Both the position numbers and the translations under genes were made by a program. Shown piece by piece: positions 11,477 to 25,226 of a DNA stretch of 64,000 nucleotides. The notes beneath the pieces are model-generated. The model was not told the origin of the DNA. It worked only from the letters and a program-made list of their open reading frames with translations, and searched no databases. The stretch spans positions 20,941,564 to 21,005,563 of the forward strand of contig CAIIXF020000007.1 in assembly GCA_903813345.2 (NCBI GenBank). The letters are read 5' to 3'. Source of the stretch: Owenia fusiformis (taxonomy: Eukaryota > Annelida > Polychaeta > Sabellida > Oweniidae). Every line of letters begins with the position of its first letter. The first letter of the stretch is position 1.

Positions 11477-14400
11477 AACTTGCAGGCTATATTGGACCTT
11501 ATCTTCCAATAAATTATTCTGAAGAGATCTCTTGCTGTTGTTTTCTACACATCATTTCTTATTTCTTTCATATTCAACAATACAGAACTATGTTATCAAT
11601 GTTAAAAAGTTAATCCATAGATATATTTCTAAGTCTTGTTGAAGTTCTATCTATCCTTTCTGTATGCGAGGTTTGCCCGTCATAAATGATAAATCCTGAC
11701 TCATGATTCTTTATCATTCATCAAAGAGAACTCATTCATCCCAGAACCATAGAGAATTCAGCAAGGTTGCTAGGATGTTCAAGAATTCACTAAATTGATG
11801 TCGGATAAATAATGGACTTAGATAAGGTGAGATCTAGGGAGTATAATTGGCTACTGGAAGTGATATTATGTGCAATTTTATACCTACCTTAGAGGATCTA
11901 TTTACTTATCTTCCCCCCTTGCCAATCAGAATATTGTGAATTGTTGGATCAACAAAAAATACCATGAGCAAGCAAAGATTAATTATTCGATCTATATCAC
12001 AGAAATCAGATATCTTTAATAAGAAAGAGAATACTCATAAGCTCTTATCTTGTCTTTTAAAAACAAAACACTGTAATGTTTAAATAATGGATTTTACTTT
12101 GACTTGTAAACTTTAGAAACGTGAGAACAGGATGTAGGATGTAATGAACTGATTTTTTATGAATTCTAATAGAATTTCTTCTATCCTAGCAATCTAAAAG
12201 AAAATCTCTGGTTTGTTGTGACATCATGATAATTGTAGATCCTACACGCCTAAATCCTATTAAAGTATTTCGACTCTACTGATAAACAGATTTCTTTTTT
12301 CCAAATGTCAATCAAAAATTACAGGGCTAATTGCTAAATAGAAATGTCTTGGCAAGTTAGCATCAAGTTCAAAAGTTGGGCTCAAATGTTGGATGTATTC
12401 AATGGGGTTCCTGCTACCTGGATGGCTTGCTTACCTTTCCAGGGGTTTTCCTACAGGTCATGCTATTCTAAGAAATGCAGAGAAATGTGCACCAATCTTG
12501 TGCATAAAAAAGTTATCTTATTTTCACAAACAAATGTCATAAAAACTCAAATAAAACTCAAATAAATAAAAATTCAATGGAAATTCTGAGAAAAGAGTGA
12601 AATATAAGCGAAATGAATCTTTGTGATTCAAGATAAAGAAATCTCCCCAAGACAAAACCATCTCTAAATCATTCATGGGAAAATGAACAAATCCGGAAAA
12701 CCTCCAAAAAAGTAGAGGATTTCCAGTGATAACAAGACTTGGAGTAACTTGAACTAGCTAAGTAATAATCAGATTAACTGATTAGAAAAACTGATTAAGT
12801 GCCAGATAACTAACTCTAGTCTTGGTGTAGAGGAGTTGTAGGTAAATTGAATCAGAGTTTTTCATAGAAGGTGACATGAGATCAGTAGTAGTTTCAACTG
12901 TGGGGACCCCTGAAGCACTTGTGGGAAAATCTAAGAACATCTTGGTTAGAGATTATGGACGTAGGACGTAGGTTTACTATCCAATATTTCAAATTACTAT
13001 GGAATACTTTCTCTTTATTGAATTTAAACATGAATTAAATGACCAAGTTTGAAGAAAGTATATCAAAATATGTCAAGAGAATCTCCCTTAATATATTTAC
13101 ATTTATTTGAATGATACAAGATGCAACCAAAAGGTGGCAGCACCATATAAGCTATAGATTAATTGAAAACCATCTTATAACCTGGCATTTATCAAAACTG
13201 ACCCCAGCTCTTACTATATAGCTAGATCCATCTCAGTAAAACTACAGGATCAGCTGATCATTGACATATAGGCCAGTATAAAAACATGGATCATGCTATA
13301 GCAAGACAGGTGCTTATCCCATCTTTACTATGTAATTACCCAAATGTTACAGTATTTAGTAATACTACAGAAAGCTGTGAATCCTCACAGGTGAGGGGGA
13401 AACTATCTGACCAGATTTGTAGTCTGATACTCATCCCATCTTTTTGTTTTGCAATTACAGTAATATTTGTCTAACCCAAACGCCACTGGGAATGGCCAAA
13501 GTGTTTAGATTAACAGGTGATCTGTTCACATTTCAAGTTTTTTAACATGGAAGTCAATGGCAAAAAGTTTTCACACAGAGAGATATTCAGATCAGAGAGG
13601 TTATACATTTGTGGTCTCCCATAATGGCGGATAATTTTCTTCAAATTCATCATAAAAGAAATAGATAATTATACCCTGAACTCCAGATTAGAATTAATTA
13701 GATTAGACTCTCTTTAAAAGAAGTGAACCAGTTATTGAAAAGGGTAAGAGAAAAAGAAATGATAATTAATTACCAAGAATAAACAGGATGTCAATTATAC
13801 ACAAAGAGTTACAGAATTGTACATGAAGACAAAATTGTACATTTTCAGGACATTTTCATTGACTGGCTGAGATACACTACATGCTCTCCTGGGAGACTCC
13901 ACATGAAGCTCCCTGTGCAGTATGTCTGTCCAGAAGTGTGTCTTGCACATGTGGGGACCATACTTTTACACTAGGGGGTAAACTGCATGTGTACCCTGTC
14001 AGTCTACTTTGCCCTATATTACTTTATAAAGAATCCTCAGAAGATTACTGCAGGATTTCCTCAAGCTTTATTCTATTGTCTAATTGAAATTTTGATGGCA
14101 ACCTGACATGTTTATGGTATTGAAAAAAATGTGATGAAAGCTCAGTATGGGGTTAAACAGGAAATCCTGTCTTAAGTAAATGGTGTTCTGTAAGCTGGGT
14201 GTTCACATTCTAAGATGCTTACAGAAAAAAAAGTATTCACATTTTGTGGTGTTCACATTTTAAAGTTTTATAGGGTTTGCTATAATAAGGAAGAAACTGC
14301 TGGGAGTAAAAACTGGAGGTGTTTGAAACATTCTACAATTCAATCATTGCTACTTCATAGGTTATGATATTGTATTGGTCAGAGATGTAAAGCAAAGTAA

Positions 14401-17400
14401 GAAGCCCAACAATGAATGTTTTCAAAGTTCTGACAGGGTGTGGAATTGTATATTGAAGGGAAGCTCTACAATAAACAAAAACAGTAAAACATTAATATAA
14501 ACTTTTAAGTAGTAAAATAGTGGGTTCTGTGCATCTGTACATACATCTGAAATCATATCCTTTAGTCTTTTAACTCAATCTCTATCAAGAAATCTGAAGA
14601 AACAATGAAAAATTACTCTCATATTCAAATGTCACATTTTTTCATGATTACGTGCAATTACTTTGAATAATCCACTTGATTTAATCATCCACCAAAGCAG
14701 ACTGTGAGTCACATATACCCGAGTGAAACAATTGAATCATGCCCCATAATTAAAACTATTATAGATGTGAAGTCATGGGAATCAAGAATTGCATTTTGTA
14801 GAGTCATTATGGGAACTAGACAAAAGATTATGGAGATAGAATATTCTCATTGAAGCAAAGGGTGAGATGTAACAAGGATTTGTTATGAAATGGTTCTATT
14901 ATTAGGATATTGAGGAAAAGAGCTATAAATTTGATCAAAGTTACTTTCGATTTGTAAAAACTTTGCTAAAGTTGATTTGACAACACCACAAACCCCCTTC
15001 CAACAATTATGAATACACAAAGATTCTGGCTTGTGGGTATTTCAGTTGTGGTGATATCAGTAAATATGAGAGTATTTTCTATCATGTTATCTGTGGTTCT
15101 AGCATGACTGATATGACCCCTCTCTCAATGTCACCATTCCAAGATAACCCCAGGCCATGTGGCCTTTGTCTAAGGCATTCTACAAAACCAAGCTCTACAA
15201 ATATTCAGTAGTATAGTGAAATCTATATTCATTTACATGATTGAAACACAAGTTTGAATACAGTACAAGAACAGAGATTTCAGAACAAGTCATTTTGAGA
15301 TAAAATCACCATATTAAGTTTAAAAATATTCTCTACATTACAGTATACAGCGATAATGTAAAAGTTCATTATTTCCGAGATGGGAGCTACTGTCAAATTG
15401 TATTTCTTGTTTTTTTAGGACATTCCACAAAATGTAGTCAACCCCTATTATAGTAGTTAAATCTAGAAAGTCCTTTTTAAGTGATTTATCTGTTTAATTA
15501 GTGAGCCCATTCTCTTCAAAGGAACACAAAAACACAGTGGCAATTCAGTCTCCATCTAAATGGGATGATGATAGGACAAACTTAAGGACTAAATGGGTTC
15601 TTATAGGTTCTACCTATAGCCCATTATAACAAAGTACAAATATAATTATTAATAAATATAAAATATAAAACACAAAATATATGTATATTCAATCTTTTTC
15701 AATTCAACTAAGATCAGCCAATGATTTTGTATTTAAATCTTAAAGAGAAAAATGATAGCTAATTTTTACTTATTTTGTGGATGATGAAGGATGAAGAGAC
15801 TCATGGTAGAATATTTGGTGAATCTCAAAATCAGAAATTTGTTTGATATATGAATGAGGCTATTCCGTGGTGCTTGAATCCCAATTAGGCAAACATGTCT
15901 AATTAATATTTTGTTAATTCTCTATTTGTCACACATCTGCATAGAAAATCTAAATTTTAAGTTAATCAAAACATCTCGTTAATGAGATGAATCATATTTT
16001 AGGCTGTCCGATATATAACCTTGATTGACAGGTAGCCGTTGATGTAACCATGGATAAGTCATATTTTGGCACTAATCCTATGTGGCACCTAATTGGTCTA
16101 AATATACATGTGATTATCTGGCTAATAAACAAACATGTGTAATCAGTTAGTTTTCTGGGTAGCTAGATAGATAAGTGTTACATGATATAGATGTACAGAT
16201 ACTAACCACATATTAGGATATCTAATATATCTACATGTAGTACACATACATGTATGTACATCAACAATATATCAATTTCAATATATATCTCATGTAACTA
16301 CATGTAGTTTAACATGAACATTAACATTGATGTACACCAACATAAATTCAAATTCACATTCTGACACATTGTTTCTTTGAATATATCCCATAATATACTC
16401 ATCATTTTAAATTTCAATATCAGAAATATCACAAGTGACAGTGTAAACATTGACAAAATATGACATATCATATCTTCTCAACCATGATATGTTTCTAGTG
16501 TAAAAAAATATGAAGTACATATATATCAATAATTTACAGTAAATATTATAAAAACTGAGAAATTAAATATTCTGATCCAAATAAATTTAGGATTTTTTTG
16601 CATTATTTGCTTGACTATGTTCTCTACATTTGAGCAGTGACTTTGACTTGGGTTGTATGTATTTGGTATGACTTGGTTTATCTATACATCTCACTAATTA
16701 TCCCACTTCAGCCAACATCTGGCATCTATCAGACCATAGGAATTCTTATTGCTTTGGATCCCTCAAGATATTGTCCCACTAACAAAACAGAAACCCTTCA
16801 AGCAATGGACATGAAGGTATATGAAAAACGATGTTTAGATTTTAAAAATTTATCACATACAAATATGTTATATTTTACTGTATAGTTGGCTGGACGTTAT
16901 AAATCAACTTAAACAACCATTTCCCCTATTCAAAAAGTATTCAACATGGGATCCTGTAGTAGTACAACTGTATATGTTAAATATATCACAAACTATCTAC
17001 CATAGAGTAACAACTATATCTAAGATATAATACAGCATCTGGCAGTAGTGATCCATCTTTGATCTTGTCTATATTTCACTTTCTTCACCAACCAACATGT
17101 TTATATTTGCATCAACAAGCTTTTCCAGCTCTCCTCCATTGCAAAGTATGTATGTTTAACCCACTGTTGGAACCGTTTATCTTGCATCTCAGTTTTAATT
17201 GTTTCACCATTATGAGGAGTTACAACCCATTTCGAGAGCTTCACTTCATCAACACTAACTAAACAAGAAATTTTTTCTTCTACATTTTATTTAGAAGCAA
17301 ATGCTCATTTCATAGTCAGATTCCCCAAGAAGACCATAATAAGGCAACATTGGAGATAGATAAAGTCTTTCAAAACTCAAAAAGCATCTGTAATACAAAG

Positions 17401-17401
17401 A

Positions 17402-17612
17402 GGGTAAATAAGGTACACCAAAGGGGTATAAAGGTCCTGTGCAGGGATATCAAGCTTCTATGGACAGAGATCTAGGTTTTATGCAAGGAGATAAAGGTGT
17501 AGCTTGTCAAGGTCCTATGCATATAAATCAGTGCTCTGGAAACAGAGATTAAGGTCCTACAAACAGAGATCATAGACCTACAAAGAGATCAAGGTCCTAT
17601 GAATAGAATTCA
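17402..17612. repeat. Degenerate short tandem repeat (GGTCCTATG..AGAGATCAA)
   Basis: Phrases such as AAGGTCCTATG and CAGAGAT recur every 25-35 bases with many substitutions and length changes, suggesting an old, decayed minisatellite. Confidence 0.5.
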
Positions 17613-20600
17613 AGGGACATAGTCTTGATTACTTCACCAGAAACATGCATTTTGAAATCCTTTGTATGCAGTATTTTGACTTTTCTACCAGGTGCTTACT
17701 CATAGAACCTGACTACATTCTATAGCTAAAAACTATTTTTTCAAAATTTCTACATCATCAGGGCACAAAAGCTGAATAACATGGCCCTGAATCTGTATCT
17801 TTAACTATTTTCTGAAAAAAATTAACAACTGGAATCTACCTGAGTAAGGTTGATGAATGAAAGATACTGCCAAATGCAAAGAATTTTCATTTTTCAAACA
17901 TGTGAAAAACTCAAACAGCAATGTGATGTTGTTTAGTACTTCAAGTAATATACTATGTCATAAAAAGAAACATTTACAGACTGGCGCTTCCTCCCTTGCA
18001 ATCCCAATTCTAACTTCCTCAATTAAGTTTTCTTTTAGGGAAATACACGGTGATACTGCAACAACCAAATTCTAAGAGAAAAAGTTATAATACAATAAAA
18101 AATGACACAGTTTTTCCAAAAATATTTCTTATTTGGTAGGAAAAAATAAGATAAGTTAATTTTAGATAAGTGCCCATGTCAGAAAAAATCTTAAAGTGAA
18201 TTTGATATATGCAAAAGGGCGTATCAAGGTAATAGACTTTGAGCCCTGCTCAGCTATTTAAACATCTTCGATTTGATCCCAAATTAGTAAAAAATTCTGT
18301 AAGCAGCGCGCTGATAAAGATATATGACTACACCTGTAGCCTGAACAGGTAAATACAGCGGGATGCGGGTATGATGTAGCTGTGACCTGGTGTAGCTTGT
18401 CAAAATTTAATCAACGCAGAGCAGTTTCTCACCTCACTAAGCAGATAAGGAATCTCTAGAGCTGAGTAATTCTGTATATAGGAGCTCATATATCTTAACT
18501 TTGCTAATAGGTGACGAAGAATATTAGCAGGAAATTATTTACCTGTTCCCCTACCCCCTATAAGAATAATAGTTAACAACCACTACGACTTAATGTTTGT
18601 TTTATCAAATGATTTCGCTTATAAGGGTTAATGTACCTTCAAGGTTTTATGTAACCCTTAACACTTTTCAATCACTATTTCTTCATCTTTCTATTTTAGA
18701 TTGTTTGATAATTGAATTTATTATTTCTGGAGAGTAATCTCTTTTTAACAAGTACTCCTAGTCAGGTTTCGTCTTATAGCCAAACTGCACTGAAAGTGAT
18801 CCTACTCCAGACTAAACAATACTTAATTAATGAATAATCACCAACAATAAAGCTCAGAAAATGCAATTTATTACCAGGAACCATGGAAAAAAACTCAAAA
18901 CCATCCATTAGTGTATCATATTAAAATATCTAAATTGATGTTTAAATGATGCGGAACACCTGCTTGTAATTATTTAATAAATTTTAATTGGTAAAATATT
19001 TATGAACAAATAATTTAAAACAATCACTGAAAAATTGACATTGCTACAAGATATGTAACATGTTGTCATCAAACCCCAATCAAAATAGAATTTCAATCTT
19101 TTTTTAAGTACAATTCCTTTCCTGAACATAACCCTGACATGTCACACATTAATGTTCATCACAGATCAAGTTACTCATTTTCCATTATCTGATTGCCAAT
19201 TCATAAGAAAAGAATTATTCAATGTCTTTTTTGAAAATGCCAATGCTGAAATCTAGAATAGCATTGTTTCAAATGCCAGAGAATTTTCCAAAGACCATAA
19301 TCCAATTAAGATGACATGAAGAGCTCTCCTGACACCCAATAATAATGTCAGTTAACCATAGAGAGTTTAGTACGACTATATGCATTACTTTCCCCCTCCC
19401 ACTATCTATTACCACACAAATACTTATTGAGAAAGGTTGTTCATCGGGGTATTACTAATGCAAACCAGGATTTTGAAATAGGTGAGGTGTGGGAAATTAG
19501 GATAAAGGGGTACAAATTTTTACTATTAAGTGTTTCATTTCCAAATATCCCCAGCTCTCTTTTTTTCTAGAAACTCCCCTGGAAAACTCAAAATTCTTGA
19601 CAAGAAGCCACAAAACAAGTTTAGAAAATAATCATAACTTGTGTCTTTGGAGTATTTAGACTTTGTAGTGGTATATTGCTTGATCCTGTACTATATCAGT
19701 TCAACTTAGAGAGTGATGAGTCTACCACTTTGTATAGCACTTTATGAGAAAACCACTTCCAAACCAACTTCAAATAATAATTCTTAATTTTCACACAAAA
19801 CAGTTATCTGATTATATCTCATAGCTGATTTTAACAACACAAAAAACAAATTAAGCCCTGCATGTATTCATGGTCCTTCCCTGTCTATAGTATTTTGTGT
19901 CCAGCCCTTGTGAGCCCCTTAGACATCTCTCCAACTCTAGATGTAGAGAAGATGTGAGGGGGGGGAGGATCCAATGATTTAATGCAAGTCTACTCTCTCC
20001 TCATCTTTGTTTCTAACTTGTACAAGCATGTTTGAGGTGGTAGTATGTACCATGGTTCAATGCAAGATATAGGTGAAGGACCTTAGAAATAGGTGAGGAA
20101 AAGATATATATTTGTTGGATACATCATAGATTAACAGGAAATAACCCCTACTGACATGCTACTTTTGCTGGTGGTCACTTAACTAGTGTGCCACGCCATA
20201 ATAACATCACAGTTGAATACTACACAAGGTTAACTTATAACAAAAACAAAGATGGTGACCATGACAATTCTAGTCTAAATGCTACTTACAAATGACATAA
20301 TAAACCGTACAGTGATTGGCCTCCCTATTATAAGGTGCTATGACAACAAGAGAAGGTACCATAATCTCTACATCAAACAAGCTCCTTTCACCCCATGGAT
20401 TAAACCAATTTTCAGATTACAAGTTATTAACAACATCCTCCATATTGATTAATCCTACAGTAAACCTTTCATTAAATATCACTAAACAATGTCTTTCCTA
20501 AGAACACCTAAAACTGGGCCAGGAGGGGGGAGGCTGAGAATTTGCAAGTTGAAGGAAAATGCAGAAATATTCATCAATGTTTTGAGTGAAGGATTTGAAT

Positions 20601-22912
20601 AATTCTAGTAGTATCTATGATTGTTTGACAGAGTGGAATCCATAGAATGCTATCAGTAGTTGATAACACTAAATCATATCCCTTATCTTATTCATGTTCA
20701 TTTGATTCATATTTAACTTGGTATCATATCTTCATCCTGTGTTATTTTGCCACTGCCTCATTGATTAATAATATAGAAATGTAAATGCGTTGGAATATAT
20801 TGTGCTTTAATTCCCATCAAATACCTATCTATTCACGACTGTTTTTAACAACTGATATTGAAAATCCAATGTGGATTTCTAGTGAAATTAAAAATCTTAT
20901 CTATTTTGGGTAGCACAGTCGGCATGATAATTTACAACTAGAGATACATATACACCTGTGGTCAAGATATCTGAGCCAATAAAACTAGAAGAAATAAAAA
21001 CTTAATCGCACCTGAAACCTCTGTGGATGACTATGGTAGAACATGGCAATTATTGACAACGAATAACTGTTATGCTCCAATAGAAAATCTCCGCTGTTAA
21101 TCCTATAGTATCCTAATCACGTTTATAACAGCACACAGAACGATTTCTGACAGTTTTTCCAAAATCTGGATTCTGTTGTCTCCCAAATGTTCACAAATGT
21201 TTCGCTCAAAATCTGTTTTGTATAAATCCCAAATGTCTGCTCAGGTGTGCTCTATAGAATGTTCCTATGCCAGTGAAATTTTCCTTTTCCTGGATGTCTG
21301 TATCAGAATGTTAAACAAGTAGAATAAATGCAGCGATGTTCATGAATTACTCAAGGATGCAGAGTGGCGTTGGTAGCATTTAGCAGATAGAAAAGGTGAG
21401 GGGAGATCAACATTAACTTGCAGTGTTAATTCTTGTAAACTTAGGATTACTGCAGGTTTTGGATTACACATTCTTCAAGGGGTGTAGGCTTACTGAACAA
21501 AAACAAAATACGGAAAGATGACACTATCCTGACACCCCTTCTGGAAACACATGATGTTAAAGGTAACCAAGAAAACACAAAAAATTAAAACAGGATTACC
21601 TGAGATGACAGAAAGCAAATATGTGACAATCCATAATAGGGAGGGGGGGGGCATATTACCCTAAAACCTTATTATAATATCACAAAAGGATAATTGAAAT
21701 ATGAAATATAGTAAGTTTTGTAGTAATTCGTGAATTCAAGAAACAGGATAAAAAAGATTTTAACTTCTCAAATGTTCATTAGACATGAAAAGTAACACCC
21801 CTGATGCTGTTTTTTATATTGAAATCAATACATAACACCTTTGTCTGTCTAATAGCTAATATCTAATGAAATTGTTATAATAAAAACTGTGAAAAACTGC
21901 TTTGAAATCTTATATATTAGTTCGTTCTCAATTATGATGAAAGAGGTTTGAAGTGGAATATTATTTCAACATGATACCTTTTATGTAACATATAGATTTT
22001 ATATGACAGTAGCACAATTAAATGCAAAATACATTTGTGTGTTAGATGTTTCTCAGTATACCTGTAATATTTAATCATGCATTCCAAAGACTTCTATTTT
22101 TTAAAGGATAAAGATTTTTTAAACGTCAGGAAAATTTATTCTGGTAAATAATATATAGACATACAGTTTGATACATGGACAATAGGCATGAAACCCAAAG
22201 AAATGAAGGCAAACAAGTTCCATAGTAACAGAGTCTCAAAGCACAGTACATTAGATGAAGCTTTCTTTTAAGATACAAAATCAAACTACTGTATTAAAAA
22301 GTTAGATGCACACTTGCAAAGCAGTTAGATTTTAAGTCACAATGGAGACTTCATTGTAGGCAGAATGATAGCAATTTTCTAAACTTAATAGATATCCTCA
22401 GATGTTCCAGAGAGCCTATTGAGCAGTCCTACATCAAGTCATCCCCCCATATTATCTATTTCATAAATCAACCATATCGGCAGACTATGGGGAAGGGGAG
22501 GGGGCAAGGTATTGACACAAGACTACCTGATGGAACAAATCACATACTTTTTAAATGAAAGCTCGCCAACATCTATGTACAAGATAGACTTGGTACTCAG
22601 GGTGACTCAGCTTAGGAAAATGTACTTTTGACCATTGGACGTTTATTCAGGTTGTCTTTGAGGAGAGAATTATTATGGCACCCAATGATAAGCTTCTCCT
22701 ATCAGGATTAACTGTTACTTTGGTTTATTTTTACAACTTGGATTTGTAATTAATGATATGACGTTAATCCAGCCAACTTAACACTCATAAGTATATGTCA
22801 TGTTTTTGATCAGTAGTGAATCTATATTGTTATTTTAACAATTCCAAATGTTGTTTCTGCATGTTAAAAGTGCTAATAAAAGGGTAAACTGTGAAAATAA
22901 ATACCTCTTGTA

Positions 22913-22917
22913 ACTAT
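22913..22917. repeat. Target-site duplication ACTAT (left)
   Basis: Direct repeat with 27086-27090, immediately outside the CAC terminus of the outer element. Confidence 0.65.
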
Positions 22918-23333
22918 CACTGTTCCACAACTGGATGACTCTAACTGCAGTTAGCTTCATTCAAGATGGTGGACAAAATTCGTTCGTTTTCGATAAATCT
23001 CCAATTACAGCCAAACCAAGCTGAATCTTGATCCCAAAAGTTTCGCCATGCAAACTAATAAAGATATGATTGTAAACAACCACAAATAAAGGCTCACGCA
23101 CCCGCGATATTAGAGAAATTGAAAGAAAACGGCTTCACTTAGAATGACTCTAACTGAAGTTAGTGATGACGTAGGAATGAAGCTAACTGAAACGGGGAAT
23201 GAAGCTAACTCAATGGGATGAACATATGGACGGCCCTGTCTGTTGTTATAAGATATCTAAATGTTATTGACTGTTGTTATTGGTTGTAGCCATTTGTATT
23301 TTGACATGGAGTGAGTTTCTATTCAATCCCATG

Positions 23334-23588
23334 GCCGGTGATCGTAGAAATTGGACGGAGGGGGAGCAGACAAATTCTGGTAGAAATTTCAACAAATCTG
23401 GAAAATTTACTTTTTCAAGACAAAATTTAGTTTACGATTGAATGGCCAAATGAATAGGCTTACGGTATGGTAAAATATTGTAAGTATTCTAGGATTAAAG
23501 TATATGCTGTAAAAGGCGAAATGCCGCAAACGTCCGAAAGTCAATGTTTTGCTAGTCAAGCAAGAATGGTCTACACGACCTGTAATTA
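23334..23588. mobile_element. Diverged partial copy of the fold-back element (left arm)
   Basis: Starts CCGGTGATCGTAGAAATTGG and follows the left arm of the element at 25171 through ACGGTATGGTAAAATAT to CTACACGACCTGTAAT, with many more differences. The matching right arm is not apparent. It implies at least two insertions of this family in the same host element. Confidence 0.7.
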
Positions 23589-23639
23589 AAAAACGCCACC
23601 ATGGAACATTGCAGTATTCTTATTTTAGGTTTACTGAAG

Positions 23640-24770
23640 ACAGATACAGAGACCAGACTCCAACGGATAGGAACAACCAAACTAAAACCCCAACACAGAG
23701 AGATCACACAACACAACCGAACACAACCAAATAAACTCACCCGACTAGGCACAACCGACCACCTATCTTAACATAATCGGGCACAACCCGCCACCACCCC
23801 TCATTTAACGATCAGGCACAACCAACCACATAACACAATCGGACTCAACCAGATACCTAACCTGACTGGGCACAACCTGCCCCCCGACCAGCATAACAAA
23901 ATCACAACATAACACAACGCATTTTAAAATTAACATAGCACAATATAAGGCACAACTCGAAACCAGGCTAAATAAACAACCAGACACAACCCAACTACAA
24001 GCCAACAACACAATACGACACAACCCAATACTACAACCTTAGTTTAACCTCCGAAAACACAACCAGTTGTCAAATATACGCAACACAATTTGGCACAACC
24101 AAATAATAAAACAACAAAACCAAAACACAACCCATAATGGACAAAGAACAACACAATTTTACACAAAACAATCAAAACACAATCAGGCACAACCAAACTG
24201 GAACACGAAAACACCCAACCAACACTCTCTGAAAACAACACCAATCACGCAACACAATCTGACACAACCACATACTTCATCCTACTGGGCACAACCCGCT
24301 ACCGACCAGCACAACACAATTACAACATAACACACCCACTTTGAAATTAACATAACTTAATGAGACACAACCCGATACCAAACTTACACAACACAACCAG
24401 GCTCAACCAGACAAACAACCACCAAAACACAATCGACTATCAAACTAACACAATGGAACACAACCAAACAACAAACCAACACAATACAACATAGCCAACG
24501 AGACCGAATTCAAATCAACCCATTGTTGAATCATTACAACACAACCTGACACCAACCACAGTAACAGAGTCAGTCACAACCCAATACTAAATCAATTAAA
24601 TTACACTATTAAATACAATCAGGCACAATCTACAAACACAACCAAACTATGATACCAATTTACTTAGCACCCAACTAACTATCTCCAACTGGAGACAATC
24701 CCAAAACAAAACCTAACCCAGCAAAACAACATTCTCTAGAAACCAATAACAATCCCGCGAAACGCGTAAC
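23640..24770. repeat. A/C-rich CACAACC satellite, about 1.1 kb
   Basis: The plus strand is almost wholly A and C with few G, built on variants of AACACAACC. A longer order exists: the passage GGGCACAACC...CCGACCAGCA...AAATTAACATA at 23868 recurs at 24287, a spacing of about 419 bp. The array lies inside the outer transposon, between the old and the intact fold-back copies. Reading frames in it are low-complexity Thr/Gln/Asn strings and not genes. Confidence 0.85.
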
Positions 24771-24880
24771 CTGAACAGGAAAAAGTAGCCCTCACTATAT
24801 TCTTAACCTTTTTTCTTTGGCCGCTGATGAGAAACATATCATGGAATACCCCCATGAGTTCGAAACATCTTGGGCCCTTA

Positions 24881-25165
24881 TTATGACCAACATATAAGGG
24901 AGAGGATCCGCAACAGGATCGAGATGTCCGGCCGCTCTACATTAATGACAATAGGAGATGTCACCACTAATGGCATCATCCTAGGATCAACTAAATATAC
25001 TCTACCTGTCACATAAGAATTGACGATGGTTTGGGGAAACTTAGATACTAGACCATATCTCCCAGGTCCAATCAACGAGACCTCTAACCAATTGACACAG
25101 ATTGCATGACCATGCGTGTCCATAAAAGGTAATGTCTCAAGACATGGTCTAAGCCACCACTCCCA
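24881..25165 (-). pseudogene. Unrecognised coding-like remnant inside the outer transposon
   Basis: A minus-strand frame of about 95 codons contains LETLPFMDTHGHAICVNWLE, then GPGRYGLVSKFPQTIVNSY and MMPLVVTSPIVIN before a TAA-type stop. Its composition is more protein-like than the satellite next to it. It is broken at 25165-25171 by the fold-back insertion, and the sequence on the far side of the insertion does not continue cleanly. It may be a fragment of a transposon protein. I cannot assign a family. Confidence 0.3.
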
Positions 25166-25170
25166 ACACT
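25166..25170. repeat. Target-site duplication ACACT (left)
   Basis: Direct repeat with 26181-26185, abutting the CAC terminus of the fold-back element. Confidence 0.7.
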
Positions 25171-25193
25171 CACGCCCGGTGATCGTGAAAATG

Positions 25194-25226
<33 letters not shown>

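Larger units (their letters stand above)
9653..22912 (-). other. Proximal part of intron 6, with alternative first exon
   Basis: Intron of the long isoform. It contains an (AAAT)n run at 10001-10025, the short-isoform first exon at 11423-11476 with a 21-bp minisatellite just after its donor, and degenerate repeats at 17402-17612. A higher-GC patch at 18300-18420 holds E-box-like CACCTG (18331) and CAGGTA (18346). The rest shows nothing I can name. Confidence 0.6.

Noticed and set aside
12435-12461. Possible first exon MTCRKTPGK ending AAG|GTAAGC, phase 0
   Set aside because: Only nine codons; chance occurrence is likely despite the strong donor and phase.
21012-21044. Possible first exon MFYHSHPQRFQ ending CAG|GTGCGA, phase 0, with G at -3
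   Set aside because: It fits the VYSPSP exon in phase, but 11 codons with a weak donor are expected by chance in a 21-kb intron, and 11423-11476 is a far better match to the vertebrate short form. Not excluded.
23549-24330. Plus and minus frames rich in Thr/Asn/Gln or Cys/Val
   Set aside because: Low-complexity translations of the A/C satellite.
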